NCBI RefSeq assembly: GCF_001720485.1
Contig: NZ_CP017114.1
Span: 2,542,001-2,606,000 of the forward strand
Reading direction: 5' to 3'
DNA: 64,000 nucleotides
From: Cobetia marina
GTDB lineage: Bacteria; Pseudomonadota; Gammaproteobacteria; Pseudomonadales; Halomonadaceae
Under the pieces are notes generated by a model. The model was not told the origin of the DNA. It saw only the letters and a list, made by a program, of their open reading frames with translations, and made no database searches. Below are positions 26,026 to 36,280 of the stretch, one piece after another (the first letter of the stretch is position 1; each line of letters begins with the position of its first letter). Position numbers and translations under genes: made by a program.

Positions 26026-26634
26026 TCATGGCGGTGTCGTCGTTGCCAGCAGGTCTTCGCTGTCGGGCGCCACCGTGATGTAGTGATCGGCCAGCGTCAG
26101 TTCGACGCCGTCCGGTGAGGTGAACAGGCCGTCCTTGCGCATCGCATCGGCATCGAACAGCACGCGCCAGCGCGCGTCCGGGGTCTGGCGGAAATAGGCC
26201 GCGACCGCCACGTACCGCGCGCCCGGCTTCAGCGGCGCCTCATCGACGACATGCCCGCCCGGCACCATCACCACTTCGCGGGTATCCAGCAGGGAGTCGC
26301 CCAGTACCTTGTCGGCGTGATCCCAGAGGCCATCGGGCGAGGCGCTGGTAAAGGCCTCACTCGCATCCAGTTGATAGATGCGCACCACCACCGACAGTGA
26401 CGCCTCATCGACATCCGGATTGAGCGAGTCATCGGCATCGAGGGTGAAGGCGACCGTCTCGTCCTGACGGAACAGGATGTCCCCCACCGTGCCATCCATC
26501 TGCTGGCCAAGACGGCTGCCGACCCCGCAGCCGCCGAGCAGCAGGCTGGCGCACAACATGACGGGCAGCCAATGGCGCGGACGCAGAGACGTGGTGCGCC
26601 GCTCAGCCTTCACGTGATATCCCCGGAATGACAT
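26026..26634 (-). CDS. tssJ: TssJ, T6SS outer-membrane lipoprotein
   Basis: About 202 residues. An Arg-rich N-terminus precedes a hydrophobic stretch and the lipobox LLGGC, with Cys36 as the lipidated residue. The mature part has the TssJ pattern SLSVVVRIYQLDASEAFTSASPDGLWDHADKVLGDSLLDTREVVMVPGG and RYVAVAAYFR. The frame opens further upstream, but the ATG at 26634 lies 10 bp after the tssH stop and fits the operon. TssJ anchors the TssM periplasmic end at the outer membrane. Confidence 0.92.
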   Translation of the reverse strand: MSFRGYHVKAERRTTSLRPRHWLPVMLCASLLLGGCGVGSRLGQQMDGTVGDILFRQDETVAFTLDADDSLNPDVDEASLSVVVRIYQLDASEAFTSASPDGLWDHADKVLGDSLLDTREVVMVPGGHVVDEAPLKPGARYVAVAAYFRQTPDARWRVLFDADAMRKDGLFTSPDGVELTLADHYITVAPDSEDLLATTTPP

Positions 26635-26644
26635 GTGGGCTTCC

Positions 26645-29341
26645 TCACTGCATCTCGTAGGTGAACTGGCCGGCGTCATCCAGCGCGATGCTGACATCGC
26701 CCACCGGCTGCTGATCGGCCATGCGTTCCAGCACCCACTCCACCAGCGGCGGCATCAGCGAGCCACTCAGCAGGTGATCGATGCTGCGCGCACCGCTGTC
26801 GGTCTGGGTACAGCGCTCGGCGATATGCGTCGCCAGCGACGGGGCGAAGCTCAGGTGGGCGCCGTGGTTGCGCGTGAAGCGTTCCGCCAGACGCGACAGC
26901 TTGAGGTCGACGATGCGCGCCAGGATGTCGCTGTGGACCGGGTAGTACGGCACGACCTTGAGGCGGCCGAGGAAGGCCGGCTTGAAGACGCCATTGAGGG
27001 TGTCGCGCAGCTCCTCGACCAGCGCTTCCGGTGCCGGCGGGGTCGCCACGCCCAGGCAGCGGTTCATGATCTCGTCGGTGCCGACGTTGGAGGTCAGCAG
27101 GATGACGCAGTTGCGGAAGTCGATCTCGCGCCCTTCGCCATCCTCCATCACGCCCTTGTCGAACACCTGGAAGAAGACTTCCAGCACGTCCGGATGCGCC
27201 TTCTCGACCTCATCGAGCAGCACCACGCTATACGGCTTGCGACGCACGGCCTCGGTCAGCACACCGCCCTCCCCGTAACCGACATAGCCGGGCGGCGAGC
27301 CTTTCAGCGAGGAGACGGTGTGGGCTTCCTGGTACTCGGACATGTTGATGGTGATGAGATTGCGCTCACCGCCGTACAGGCTGTCGGCGAGGGCCAGCGC
27401 GGTTTCGGTCTTGCCGACCCCGCTCGGGCCGAGCAGCATGAAGACACCGATCGGCTTGTTCGGGTCTTCGAGCCTGGCGCGCGACAGGCTGATGCGCTGG
27501 CCGATCTCTTCCAGTGCGTGGTCCTGCCCGAGCACGCGCTCGCCCAACAGCGCCGGCAGACGACGCACGGTGTCAATCTCGTCACGCTGCATCTTGCCCA
27601 GCGGAATGCCGGTCCAGGCAGCGACGACTTCGCCGATGGCATTGCCATCGACACAGGCATGCACCAGCGGCGCCTCGCCACCGGCGGCTCCCAGCACCTC
27701 ACGCGCGGCACGCAGCTCGGCCAAGGCAGCGTCACGCCCGGTGGCATCATCGGATTCGTTGGCCGCGCTCAGGGCGGCATCAGCCTTGAGCACCGCCTCG
27801 ACGGCCTCACGCTGACGTGTCCAGTCAGCTTCCAGCGCCGTCACCTGCGCGGTAATGGCCAGCACTTCGCTGTCAATCTCGTCCAGACGCGGGGCATGGC
27901 GGTCATCGCCGCGCTCGTGCTCGCGAGCCAGTGCCGCACGTTCAGCCTCGAGATCGCGCAGGCGCTGACGGGCATCTTCCAGCGGTGCCGGCGTGGTCTG
28001 CTGGCCCAGCGCGACACGCGCACAGGCGGTATCCAGCACGCTGACCGCCTTGTCCGGCAGCTGACGGCCGGTGATATAGCGGCTGGAGAGACGCACCGCC
28101 TGCACGATGGCGTCATCGAGAATCTCGACCTTGTGGTGATCGCGCATGCGCGTCGCCAGCCCGCGCAGCATGTCGATGGCCTGCGGCTCGGCCGGCTCCT
28201 CGACCTTGATCACCTGGAAGCGACGCGCCAGGGCGGCGTCCTTCTCGAAGTACTTCTTGTACTCGGCCCAGGTGGTGGCGGCGATGGTGCGCAGCTCGCC
28301 ACGCGCCAGCGCCGGCTTGAGCAGGTTGGCGGCATCGTTCTGGCCCGCCTGACCGCCACTGCCGATCAGGGTGTGGGCTTCATCGATGAACAGAATGATC
28401 GGGTGCAGGCTGCGCTTCACTTCCTCGATCACGTCCTTGAGGCGCTGCTCGAATTCGCCCTTCACGCTGGCGCCGGCCTGCAGCAGGCCGAGATCCAGGG
28501 TGCGCAGCTCGACACGTGCCAGCGGCGCAGGCACTTCCCCGGCGACGATCTTCTGTGCCAGCCCTTCGACCACGGCGGTCTTGCCGACCCCCGCCTCACC
28601 GGTGAGGATCGGGTTGTTCTGACGACGACGCGTCAGGATGTCGATCATCTGGCGCACTTCGTCATCGCGCCCCAGAATCGGGTCGATGTTGCCGGCGCGC
28701 GCACTGGCGGTCAGATCGATGGTGTATTGATCCAGCGCCGGGGTCTTGTGACTGCCCGGGCGTCCAGCGCCACCACCCTCACCTGCCGTCTGCCCGCCGC
28801 TGCTCGCGGCTGACGGCGTCGGCTGCGAGAGCTCGGCCTCGGGACTTGCGGCCAAGAGGCTGGTGAAATGCAGGCGCAGGTCTGCGGCATCGATACGCGC
28901 CAGCGGAGTGTCGTGACGTGGCTCGAACGAACGCTCCAGCGCGGAAGCTCCCAGGCCTGCGCGCTGGGCCAGTTCCGGGTCTTCCAGCAGGGCCAGCAGC
29001 AGGTGCCCGCTGCGGATATGCGCGACTTCGTGGTCGATGGAGGCGATCAACCAGGCCTTCTCGATCAGCCGCGTGATATGCGGCGACAGTGCCGGCGTCG
29101 CGGTGCTGCCCGTCTTCAGACGCTCCAGCGAGCGGTCCAGCTGATCGGCGAGTTGATCCAGCCCCAGCGAGTAGTGACGCATGATGCGCAGCAGGTCGTT
29201 GTCGTCACCGTCCAGCAGCTTGATCAGCAGATGCTCGACATCGACTTCATACTGGCGCTTGGCCAGGCACAGGCCAGCGGCCTCTTCCATGGCACCGCGG
29301 CTGACATCATTGAGCTTGGCGAATAGCGTCTTGAGACTCAC
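26645..29341 (-). CDS. tssH: TssH (ClpV), T6SS sheath-recycling AAA+ ATPase
   Basis: 898 residues with the ClpV layout: N-terminal Clp-N domain, first AAA domain with Walker A GEAGVGKT and Walker B-type [15 protein letters not shown], an M-domain coiled coil, and second AAA domain with [10 protein letters not shown] and [23 protein letters not shown]. It disassembles contracted TssB/TssC sheath. It overlaps tssG by 4 bp, and tssJ follows after 10 bp. Confidence 0.97.
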   Translation of the reverse strand: MSLKTLFAKLNDVSRGAMEEAAGLCLAKRQYEVDVEHLLIKLLDGDDNDLLRIMRHYSLGLDQLADQLDRSLERLKTGSTATPALSPHITRLIEKAWLIASIDHEVAHIRSGHLLLALLEDPELAQRAGLGASALERSFEPRHDTPLARIDAADLRLHFTSLLAASPEAELSQPTPSAASSGGQTAGEGGGAGRPGSHKTPALDQYTIDLTASARAGNIDPILGRDDEVRQMIDILTRRRQNNPILTGEAGVGKTAVVEGLAQKIVAGEVPAPLARVELRTLDLGLLQAGASVKGEFEQRLKDVIEEVKRSLHPIILFIDEAHTLIGSGGQAGQNDAANLLKPALARGELRTIAATTWAEYKKYFEKDAALARRFQVIKVEEPAEPQAIDMLRGLATRMRDHHKVEILDDAIVQAVRLSSRYITGRQLPDKAVSVLDTACARVALGQQTTPAPLEDARQRLRDLEAERAALAREHERGDDRHAPRLDEIDSEVLAITAQVTALEADWTRQREAVEAVLKADAALSAANESDDATGRDAALAELRAAREVLGAAGGEAPLVHACVDGNAIGEVVAAWTGIPLGKMQRDEIDTVRRLPALLGERVLGQDHALEEIGQRISLSRARLEDPNKPIGVFMLLGPSGVGKTETALALADSLYGGERNLITINMSEYQEAHTVSSLKGSPPGYVGYGEGGVLTEAVRRKPYSVVLLDEVEKAHPDVLEVFFQVFDKGVMEDGEGREIDFRNCVILLTSNVGTDEIMNRCLGVATPPAPEALVEELRDTLNGVFKPAFLGRLKVVPYYPVHSDILARIVDLKLSRLAERFTRNHGAHLSFAPSLATHIAERCTQTDSGARSIDHLLSGSLMPPLVEWVLERMADQQPVGDVSIALDDAGQFTYEMQ

Positions 29342-30465
29342 GGGGTCACTCCATCGAAGGGAATTCGTAGCAGCACACTTCCCGAGGTGCTGCGGGGTGT
29401 CTGGCCCAGCCAGCCGAGGCGGCCCAGCGAGATGCCACCGGCTCCTCCCAGGCGGGCCGGCGGCACTTCACTGGGCTCGAGCTGCAGTTCCAGCTCGAAA
29501 TCGAGCTCCGGCCCGACATAGAAACGGATCAGTTCCGTCATGCGCAGATGGTCCTCACCGCCGGGCAGAAAGCGGCGGAAGTCCGCCAGGCGCAAGGGGC
29601 CGACCGCGATACGCACGCAGGACTGGTAATCCCAGGCGCGCTTGCCGGCCACGGCGCTCTGTCCCAGCCGGGCATTGGCCTGCCCCAGGCGCGTCAATTC
29701 CGGCTCGCTGATGTCGAGCCAACGCCCCTGGAAGGGCTTCACCTCACACGGCACGCCGAAGAAGCTGCCCAGCAAGGTGGTCAGGTTCTGCTGATTGCGG
29801 GGCCGCTGACCGAGCAGCCCGGCGAAGAAGGAGAACAGCTCGCGCGGCAGTTCTCGGCCGTCCTGATTGCCGAGCCCCCGGCTGGGTGCCGCGTTGTCGC
29901 GATTCTCGTCGACAAGGGCATCGTCCCCCGCGAACAGCAGCTGCGCGGAGCGCCCGGAGACACCGCTGAGCGCGAGCAGCTGGCGCTCGAAGTCCGTCTC
30001 GCCGCGACGCTCATACTCGATGTGGAAGCGATACTTCTGCCACGCCTGATAGAACAGCGCCGTCATGCGGTGCGAGAACAGATCGAAGAAGGCATGAGCC
30101 CCGTCATCGCGCAGCTGCACGTGGCGGTCGATCAACGTCTCGGTGTACGGACGCGGCAGGACACCGGACGGGCCCACCAGCCCCATGAAGGTGACCTGCA
30201 CCTGGGTCAGCGGCTGGTCGGTCGGAGAGCGCGATGTCTCGCTCTCGAACACGAGGTCACTCACTTCACTGGCCGGGAAGTTCAGCGACAGCTGGCTGCG
30301 AAAGCGCAGCGGGTCCTCGTGGGGACGCAGCTCGGGTTCGAGGCGTCCGGCACGGCTGTAGTGCAGCCGGAGCAATCGCACCAGCTGAAAGAAGCTGAAC
30401 CGGTAAGGCTCAGCGCGCGCCTGGTCGATCAGACCAGGGGCTGAGTGCCGGTTCTGGCGGGCCAT
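29338..30465 (-). CDS. tssG: TssG, T6SS baseplate protein
   Basis: 375 residues with the TssG pattern PYRFSFFQLVRLLRLHY, RFRSQLSLNFPASEV, and TFMGLVGPSGVLPRPYTETLIDR, then FFDLFSHRMTALFYQAWQKYR. It forms the baseplate wedge with TssF and TssE. It overlaps tssF by 37 bp and tssH by 4 bp, so the three are tightly coupled. Confidence 0.95.
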   Translation of the reverse strand: MARQNRHSAPGLIDQARAEPYRFSFFQLVRLLRLHYSRAGRLEPELRPHEDPLRFRSQLSLNFPASEVSDLVFESETSRSPTDQPLTQVQVTFMGLVGPSGVLPRPYTETLIDRHVQLRDDGAHAFFDLFSHRMTALFYQAWQKYRFHIEYERRGETDFERQLLALSGVSGRSAQLLFAGDDALVDENRDNAAPSRGLGNQDGRELPRELFSFFAGLLGQRPRNQQNLTTLLGSFFGVPCEVKPFQGRWLDISEPELTRLGQANARLGQSAVAGKRAWDYQSCVRIAVGPLRLADFRRFLPGGEDHLRMTELIRFYVGPELDFELELQLEPSEVPPARLGGAGGISLGRLGWLGQTPRSTSGSVLLRIPFDGVTP

Positions 30466-32264
30466 GTCACGACGTCCTTTTCGCGCTGGCGGCTGCGCAA
30501 TGTCAGCCGAGTGAAACTGTTGAGCGAGCAGTACTGCCCGAAGAAGTGATCCAGCACCATGCCGAACACGAAGATGCCGCTGCCGATGAACTCCTGTTCA
30601 TCCAGCTCCAGCGTGATGCCGGTACCGCGCACGAAGGCCGGGCGAGGATGCCCGATCCGTGTCATCGCCGGTGCGCTCTGGATGCTGGCGATGCCGTTGA
30701 TCTGGCGACGCGTGGCCTCGAGATCGCGATAGTTGTAGAGCGAGAGCATTTCCAGCAGCACATCGCGGCCACGCTCCACCAATGAGAGATGGTTGAGCGA
30801 GAGATGCGAGATCAGGCGCCAGATGACGCCCTTGCCCATCGGCGGCCGCGCCGAGGGCGTGGGCTTGCGCAGGCAGCGGATGGCCTTGACCACCTGCTCG
30901 CGCGGCAGCGTGAAGTCACCGCGCGGATGGCCGAAGCTCAGTCGCTGCGGCAGGTCACGATTGCTGCAGGTCAGCTTGAGGCTAAGCACGTCACTGGTGG
31001 CGTCGATGGCATTGAGCTCACGATCCGCCAGGCGCAGCAGCAGCTCGGTGCCGGCATCCCGCTCACGGGCGGACGGCACCCGCCGCGACAGCCAGTAGCT
31101 GGTCTCGCGTGACGGCGCACTGCCCTGCGGCTCGAAGAACGGCGGGCAATAGCGCACGTGATCGCGCTCGGCAGTCTTCTGTACGCGCGTGACGCGGTCG
31201 ATCGAGATCACCTCGGCGCCGTGCGGATTGCGCACATCGGCCACCACCGGATATTCCGCCTGGGTATGGGTGAGCAGGATCGGCTCGGCCTGACGCTCGA
31301 ACAGGTTGATCACCGGCGTGCAGCCGAGGCGGAAATGATTGCGCCCCAGACTCTGGGACAGCCGCGACAGACGCTCGTCCAGCGCATAGTCCGCGAAGTG
31401 GAAGTGCAGCTCGAAACGCGTGCCGCTGGCGCGTGCCAGCAGACGTGTCAGCCCTTCGACATCGAAGAACATGAACTTGTCGGGGAAGGTGAAGTACTCG
31501 TGCAGCAGGCGATAGCCGAGGAAGGAGCGCTCGGGGTAATCGATCAATCCTTCCTCGGGCGCGAACCCGACCGGCGTGAGCGAATCCGTCGGCAGCGCGA
31601 CTTCTCGGCGCTGGCCGCCCTCATCGAAGCTGACGCTCAGGCGGGTCAGATTGTTGAACAGCAGTTCGTACATCGGGTGCATCAAGGCACCCTCGCCGTC
31701 CAGGAACAGGCGCAGGCGGTCGATCCCGAAGCTGCCCACCGACTGGTCGTTCAAGGCCTCGAAGGCCAGATCCAGCCGCGCGACGCTGTCCTTGTCGCGG
31801 CCATTGAAGGCCGAGCGTTCCAGCAGCGAGAAGCCGGCGCTTTCCACGCGCAGCGGCCACACATCCACCGGATAGCAGGTACGGAACCGGCAGGCCACGC
31901 CTTCCACCGGACGCGAGAACATCTCGGTGTGCCGCGCGACCTGATAGCGCCCGGTCAGCGAGGTCTGCTCACCGGGGTCGAGCTGTGCGATCGACAGCGA
32001 AGGCGTCGGTCGCAGGTAATGGGGGTAGAGCACATCGAGGAAGGCCTCGACGATTTCCGGCAGATCATCATCCAGCTTCTTGTGAACCCGTGCCGACAGG
32101 AACGCGAAGGACTCGACCAGACGCTCGGTGTGCGGGTCTTCGCAGTGGTCGCCTTCCAATTGCAGTCTTGCGGCAATCTTGGGGTACTCACGTGCGAACT
32201 CCCGGCCCAGAAAGCGCAGGTGCGAGATCTCTTGTTCGTAATAAGGCAGCAGTTCATCAAGCAT
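30429..32264 (-). CDS. tssF: TssF, T6SS baseplate protein
   Basis: 611 residues beginning LLPYYEQEISHLRFLGREFAREYPKIAARL, the standard TssF start, and containing RLVESFAFLSARVHKKLDDDLPEIVEAFLDVLYPHYLRPTPS. With TssG and TssE it makes the gp6-like wedge of the baseplate. Its start codon touches the tssE stop and its end overlaps tssG. Confidence 0.96.
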   Translation of the reverse strand: MLDELLPYYEQEISHLRFLGREFAREYPKIAARLQLEGDHCEDPHTERLVESFAFLSARVHKKLDDDLPEIVEAFLDVLYPHYLRPTPSLSIAQLDPGEQTSLTGRYQVARHTEMFSRPVEGVACRFRTCYPVDVWPLRVESAGFSLLERSAFNGRDKDSVARLDLAFEALNDQSVGSFGIDRLRLFLDGEGALMHPMYELLFNNLTRLSVSFDEGGQRREVALPTDSLTPVGFAPEEGLIDYPERSFLGYRLLHEYFTFPDKFMFFDVEGLTRLLARASGTRFELHFHFADYALDERLSRLSQSLGRNHFRLGCTPVINLFERQAEPILLTHTQAEYPVVADVRNPHGAEVISIDRVTRVQKTAERDHVRYCPPFFEPQGSAPSRETSYWLSRRVPSARERDAGTELLLRLADRELNAIDATSDVLSLKLTCSNRDLPQRLSFGHPRGDFTLPREQVVKAIRCLRKPTPSARPPMGKGVIWRLISHLSLNHLSLVERGRDVLLEMLSLYNYRDLEATRRQINGIASIQSAPAMTRIGHPRPAFVRGTGITLELDEQEFIGSGIFVFGMVLDHFFGQYCSLNSFTRLTLRSRQREKDVVTWPARTGTQPLV

Positions 32265-32752
32265 CAGGAAAGGTTCTGCACTTTGTATTGCTGAGTGTCG
32301 GCATGCAGCACGGCATCGAAGGCCACTTGCCGCGTTGCATCCTTGAGGACGAGGAGCGTCTCGACGCGAAAGCGCAGGAGTCGATCCTGACCATCCTGGT
32401 CAAGCAGCTTGACCTGCACGTTGCGAAAGCGACGGTCATTGCTTTCGATGGCGTACTCCAGCTGACGCTGGATCAAGCGGCGGTCTTCACTGCTGTGCAG
32501 GCCTCGGCCGAGAAAGTCCGGCAGACCGAAGCCCAGCACCGTGCCGCGCAACCCGGGAAAGTCATTCAAGCGCCCTCCCAGCAATTCGCTGCGCGTGTTC
32601 ACCAGAATCTCGAGGTCACGCACGATGGTGCGCTTGTACTCGTCGAGACTGACGAAGCGTTGCTCCTCCGCGGCCTCTCCCTGATGCGGTGCATCGTCCT
32701 GCAACCGATCCCACAAGGTGGGAATGAGGCGGCGGGTGCCATTCATGCGCAT
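32264..32752 (-). CDS. tssE: TssE, gp25-like T6SS baseplate protein
   Basis: 162 residues with the gp25-like pattern VRDLEILVNTRSELLGGRLNDFPGLRGTVLGFGLPDF and RRFRNVQVKLLDQDGQDRLLRFRVETLL. It overlaps the tssF start by one base. The gap to the upstream tssC stop is 116 bp with no gene in it. Confidence 0.94.
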   Translation of the reverse strand: MRMNGTRRLIPTLWDRLQDDAPHQGEAAEEQRFVSLDEYKRTIVRDLEILVNTRSELLGGRLNDFPGLRGTVLGFGLPDFLGRGLHSSEDRRLIQRQLEYAIESNDRRFRNVQVKLLDQDGQDRLLRFRVETLLVLKDATRQVAFDAVLHADTQQYKVQNLS

Positions 32753-32868
32753 GTCGCCTCCTTCATGGCGATAAGCCGCACCGTCAGGCCGGCGTTGGCC
32801 AGTCTGACGATGCGGGCGTGCAGGACACGCAGGGAAAAGAGCGAGGGGTCTTCAGTGACGAGATGTCA

Positions 32869-34368
32869 TCAGCTGCGAGTGGACTGCGGCAGCTCTGCGA
32901 CCAGGCGCAGTGAGGCGGTCAGTTCATCCAGCTGGTAGTGCGGCCGCAGGAAGGTCACGGCCTTGAAGACACCCGGCTTGCCCGGGACTTCCGCGACTTC
33001 GACACGTGCTTCACGCAGCGGGAACTGCGCCTTGGCTTCCTGGCTGGCGTTGTCGTCCAGCAGCACGTACTGGGACAGCCAGTCGTTCAGGTAGCGCTCG
33101 ACACTGGTGCGCGAGGCGAAGCTGCCGACCTTGTCACGCATGATCGCCTTCATGTAATGCGCGATGCGTGAGGTGGCGAAGATGTACTGCATCTGCGAGG
33201 ACAGCCGCGCGTTGGCGTTGGCCACGTCGGTGTTGTACGTCTTCTGCTTCTGGGCGGACTGGGTGCCGAAGAAGGCGGCGTAGTCCGTGCCCTTGCAGTG
33301 CACCAGCGGGATGAAGCCCAGGTCTGCCAGCTCCTTCTCGCGACGGTCGGTCACGGCGATCTCGGTCGGGCACTTCAGCGCCACTTCACCATCGTCGGTC
33401 TGGAAGGTGTGGGTCGGCAGGTTCTCGACCAGGCCGCCGCCCTCGACACCGCGAATGGCGACACACCAGCCATAGTTGGCGAAGGCGTCAGTCACGCGGG
33501 AGCCCATGGCGTACGCCGCGTTCATCCACAGGTACTTGTTGTGCTCACGGCCATCGACGTTCTCGACGAAGTTGAATTCCTCGACCGGCGTGGTGTCCGG
33601 GCCATACGGCAGACGTCCCAGCACGTGCGGCAACGTCAGGCCGACATAGCGCGCATCTTCGGAGTTGCGGAAAGACTTCCACTTGGCGTATTCGACGGTG
33701 TCGAAGATCTTGGACAGATCACGCGGACCGCTCATCTCGGTGAAGGAGTCCCAGCCGAACAGCTCCGGAGACGCCGCGGAGATGAAGGGTGCGTGCGCCG
33801 AGGCGGCCACGTGGGAGATCTGCTCCAGCAGATAGATGTCTTCCGGACTGCGCGAGAATTCGTAATCGCCGACCAGCATGCCGAACGGCGCGCCACCGAA
33901 GGTGCCGTACTCTTCTTCGTAGACCTTCTTGAACAGCGCGCTCTGATCGAATTCCGGCGCCGATTTCAGGTCACGCACCAATTCCTTCTTGGTGGCGTTG
34001 AGCATCTGGATCTTCATGTTGCTGCCGGTCTCGGTCTGATCAACCAGATAGCGCAGACCGCGCCAGGAGGATTCCAGCTTCTGGAACTCACTGGCGTGCA
34101 TGACTTCGTTCATCTGCTCGGAGAGCATCGCGTCGATCTCGGCGATACGCGCATCCAGCACGGCGATGAGGTCCTTGCTGGGCATGACTTCGCCATCCAG
34201 CACCTGGGCGACCAGCTCTTCGATCAGGTCGCGCGCACGGGTGCGCTCGGTCTCGGAGCGCGCCACGCGGCTCTCGGAGATGATGCTGTCGAGCAAGGAA
34301 GACTGCGGCGCGAAGACGGTATCCTGTGCCTGCGGTGCCACTGCTGATTCACTACGATTGTCACTCAT
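32869..34368 (-). CDS. tssC: TssC, T6SS sheath large subunit
   Basis: About 499 residues. The TssC core is unmistakable: QKLESSWRGLRYLVDQTETG, FGMLVGDYEFSRSPEDIYLLEQISHVAASAHAPFISAASPELFG, WKSFRNSEDARYVGLTLPHVLGRLPYG, and GSFASRTSVERYLNDWLSQYV near the end. The ATG at 34368 has GGAG 8 bases upstream. It follows tssB by 15 bp and forms the contractile sheath with TssB. Confidence 0.97.
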   Translation of the reverse strand: MSDNRSESAVAPQAQDTVFAPQSSLLDSIISESRVARSETERTRARDLIEELVAQVLDGEVMPSKDLIAVLDARIAEIDAMLSEQMNEVMHASEFQKLESSWRGLRYLVDQTETGSNMKIQMLNATKKELVRDLKSAPEFDQSALFKKVYEEEYGTFGGAPFGMLVGDYEFSRSPEDIYLLEQISHVAASAHAPFISAASPELFGWDSFTEMSGPRDLSKIFDTVEYAKWKSFRNSEDARYVGLTLPHVLGRLPYGPDTTPVEEFNFVENVDGREHNKYLWMNAAYAMGSRVTDAFANYGWCVAIRGVEGGGLVENLPTHTFQTDDGEVALKCPTEIAVTDRREKELADLGFIPLVHCKGTDYAAFFGTQSAQKQKTYNTDVANANARLSSQMQYIFATSRIAHYMKAIMRDKVGSFASRTSVERYLNDWLSQYVLLDDNASQEAKAQFPLREARVEVAEVPGKPGVFKAVTFLRPHYQLDELTASLRLVAELPQSTRS

Positions 34369-34383
34369 GGTCTGACTCCGCAA

Positions 34384-34911
34384 TCAGTTGTCGTCTTTGC
34401 GCACGGCTTGCTCGCGACCGAACTCGTCGCCCAGCGTCTTGAGCTTCTCGCTGTTCTGGAGCACGTCCATCAGCAGCTCTTCCAGCTTGTCGTTGCCGCC
34501 CATCTTGTTGCGCAGATCGGCGAGCTTGTTGCGCACGTCCAGAAGCTTGCGCAGCGGCTCGACCTGCTTGACGACATTCTGCGGCTCGAAGTCTTCCAGC
34601 GAGTTGAAGTTCAGCTCGACCGGCAGCTGGGTACCATCCTTGCTCAGCGTGTTGTCGACGCGATAGGCAAGGCGCGGCTTCAAGCCCTTGAGGACGCCGT
34701 TGAAGTTGTCGCGATCGATGGCGACGAACTTGCGGTCCTTGAGCTTGGGCGGCGGGCTGAGCGGGTTGCCGGTGTAGTCACCGACGGCACCGACCACAAA
34801 CGGCAGTTCCTTCTGCTCCTGGCTGTCACCGATCTCGACGTCGTAGGTGATCTGGACGCGTGGTGCGCGAATGCGTCCCAGCTTGTGTTGTGTGCTATCC
34901 CTCTCCGCCAT
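34384..34911 (-). CDS. tssB: TssB, T6SS sheath small subunit
   Basis: About 175 residues with the TssB pattern RVQITYDVEIGDSQEQKELPFVVGAVGDYTGNP, KFVAIDRDNFNGVLKGLKPRLAYRVDNTL and LNFNSLEDFEPQNVVKQVEPLRKLLDVRNKLADLRNKM. The ATG at 34911 has an AGGA box 8 bases upstream, so it is preferred to the earlier in-frame start at 34956. Confidence 0.97.
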   Translation of the reverse strand: MAERDSTQHKLGRIRAPRVQITYDVEIGDSQEQKELPFVVGAVGDYTGNPLSPPPKLKDRKFVAIDRDNFNGVLKGLKPRLAYRVDNTLSKDGTQLPVELNFNSLEDFEPQNVVKQVEPLRKLLDVRNKLADLRNKMGGNDKLEELLMDVLQNSEKLKTLGDEFGREQAVRKDDN

Positions 34912-35004
34912 GGGGCATTTCCTTATGTGCAGTTGTGAAGTGGTTGCGCGAAGCAAAAATGGGGTCCCGCTGAATCAGCCGGAACATCGCCGCTGACACG
35001 CCAC

Positions 35005-35754
35005 TCAGACAGCGGCGATCGCCCTGAGCAGCCGCTGCTTGACGGCGTCATCCATCGACTCGATGTCCGCGACATCGATCAGTTCTTCAAAGGTGTCATT
35101 GCCGGCGATTTCGGTGCTGCGCAGGATGGTGTCCTGCTCCGGCAGGTGCGAGGTGATGGGAGACCCCACCACGCAGAACGGCATGCTGCCGAACTCGCCG
35201 AGCTTCTCGAAACTGACCGGGAAGCGCAGCCCCAGCAACAGTCGCCCGAGGCCCGGGGCACGATTGACGCAATAGAACAGCATCAGATAGTGCACCACGT
35301 AGCGCAGCAGCTCGGCGGTGCTGCGATTGGGGTCCTTGATGATGTGACGGAAGCGTTGCAGCGAGAAGCCATCGAAACCCACCACCCAGCGGGTCGGGCT
35401 GGTGACGCGAATCACCTTGCCAGTGGACTCGAGACGTACATCATATTCATGCGGATAGAGACGCGGGGCCGTGCTCAGAAGCTCCAGCGGCACATCCAGC
35501 TCCTGCAGCAAGCGGAAAGGCTCGGCATTGGCCGTGGAGTCATAGAGGGCGGTAAATTCCTTGAAGGCATGCTGTGCCTCACGGCCGCTACCGCGCGGTG
35601 CCCCTTGCAGGTATTCGCCAAAGATCATCTGCGGGCGAATCAAGGCCCCCAGGGTCGTCAGATAATCCGAGGCGTTCTCATACAACAGGTCACTGACCAC
35701 ACGCGTCTGCTTGCGCTGTCGAATGAAGGCTTCAATGTCAAAGGACGAATCCAT
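35005..35754 (-). CDS. T6SS-linked conserved protein of unknown function
   Basis: About 249 residues, not recognised. It is soluble-looking, with no signal peptide or membrane helix. Visible blocks are FIRQRKQTRVVSDLLYENASDYL, PRLYPHEYDVRLESTGKVIRVTSPTRWVVGFDGFSLQRFRHII and LMLFYCVNRAPGLGRLLLGLRFPVSFEKLGEFGSMPFCVVGSPI. The ATG at 35754 has a GGAG box about 10 bases upstream. It lies between the NlpE-like lipoprotein gene (46-bp gap) and tssB (93-bp gap), so it is probably co-transcribed with the sheath genes and may be an assembly or regulatory factor; this is inference from position. Confidence 0.75.
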   Translation of the reverse strand: MDSSFDIEAFIRQRKQTRVVSDLLYENASDYLTTLGALIRPQMIFGEYLQGAPRGSGREAQHAFKEFTALYDSTANAEPFRLLQELDVPLELLSTAPRLYPHEYDVRLESTGKVIRVTSPTRWVVGFDGFSLQRFRHIIKDPNRSTAELLRYVVHYLMLFYCVNRAPGLGRLLLGLRFPVSFEKLGEFGSMPFCVVGSPITSHLPEQDTILRSTEIAGNDTFEELIDVADIESMDDAVKQRLLRAIAAV

Positions 35755-35800
35755 GTCAGATACTCTCCGTGCGCAGGTCCTGCGCAACGCGTGGTGAACC

Positions 35801-36280
35801 TCAGCCAAGCGGCTCGGCACGGGTGAACTCGTAATCGCTGTCAGCGCCCTTCTGCCCCATCAACTCCAGGGTATCGCCGCCCTCCTGCATCTTCAGGTTC
35901 AAGGGCGTATCCCGCTCCAGACGCAGATAGGTAGTGCTGTCAGAGGTCTCGGCCTCGAAGTCGCCCCACTGGGTGGTCACGAAGTCTCCACCCACGGCAT
36001 CTACATGCGCTTCCTGCAGGAAGAACGCCGTGGGCTCGCCACTTTCGGGATCACGATGCAGGGTCAGATCCGCACGGATGAGGCGGCAATCCTGGCAGGG
36101 AAGCGTGCCGACGAAACGCTCGATGGGCGGGGGGACATAATCAGTGGGCCCCTGCTCCGGTGTCGAGCTGCACCCAGCCAGCAATGACAGCAAGCCTGCC
36201 ATGAGCAGACCCGCGATCCTGAAAGATGGCAGGTGGAATGATTCGCCGCGCAGTGAGGGCTCGACACCAGTTCTTGACAT
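35801..36280 (-). CDS. NlpE-like lipoprotein at the head of the T6SS operon
   Basis: 159 residues. Hydrophobic segment then lipobox LLAGC with Cys37 as lipidation site. The mature part begins with RFVGTLPCQDCRLIRADLTLHRD, whose Cys62-x-x-Cys65 and following beta pattern match the N-terminal domain of NlpE (copper homeostasis and adhesion lipoprotein). Only that domain is present. Preferred start is the ATG at 36280 (AGGGA upstream). As the first gene of the T6SS operon it could act as an envelope sensor or extra outer-membrane component; no such role is established to my knowledge. Confidence 0.75.
   Translation of the reverse strand: MSRTGVEPSLRGESFHLPSFRIAGLLMAGLLSLLAGCSSTPEQGPTDYVPPPIERFVGTLPCQDCRLIRADLTLHRDPESGEPTAFFLQEAHVDAVGGDFVTTQWGDFEAETSDSTTYLRLERDTPLNLKMQEGGDTLELMGQKGADSDYEFTRAEPLG

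Noticed and set aside
26633..28813. A 726-codon open frame on the plus strand opposite tssH
   Set aside because: It is the antisense shadow of a strongly conserved ClpV gene in GC-rich DNA; its translation is rich in Arg, His and Gln and shows no family pattern.
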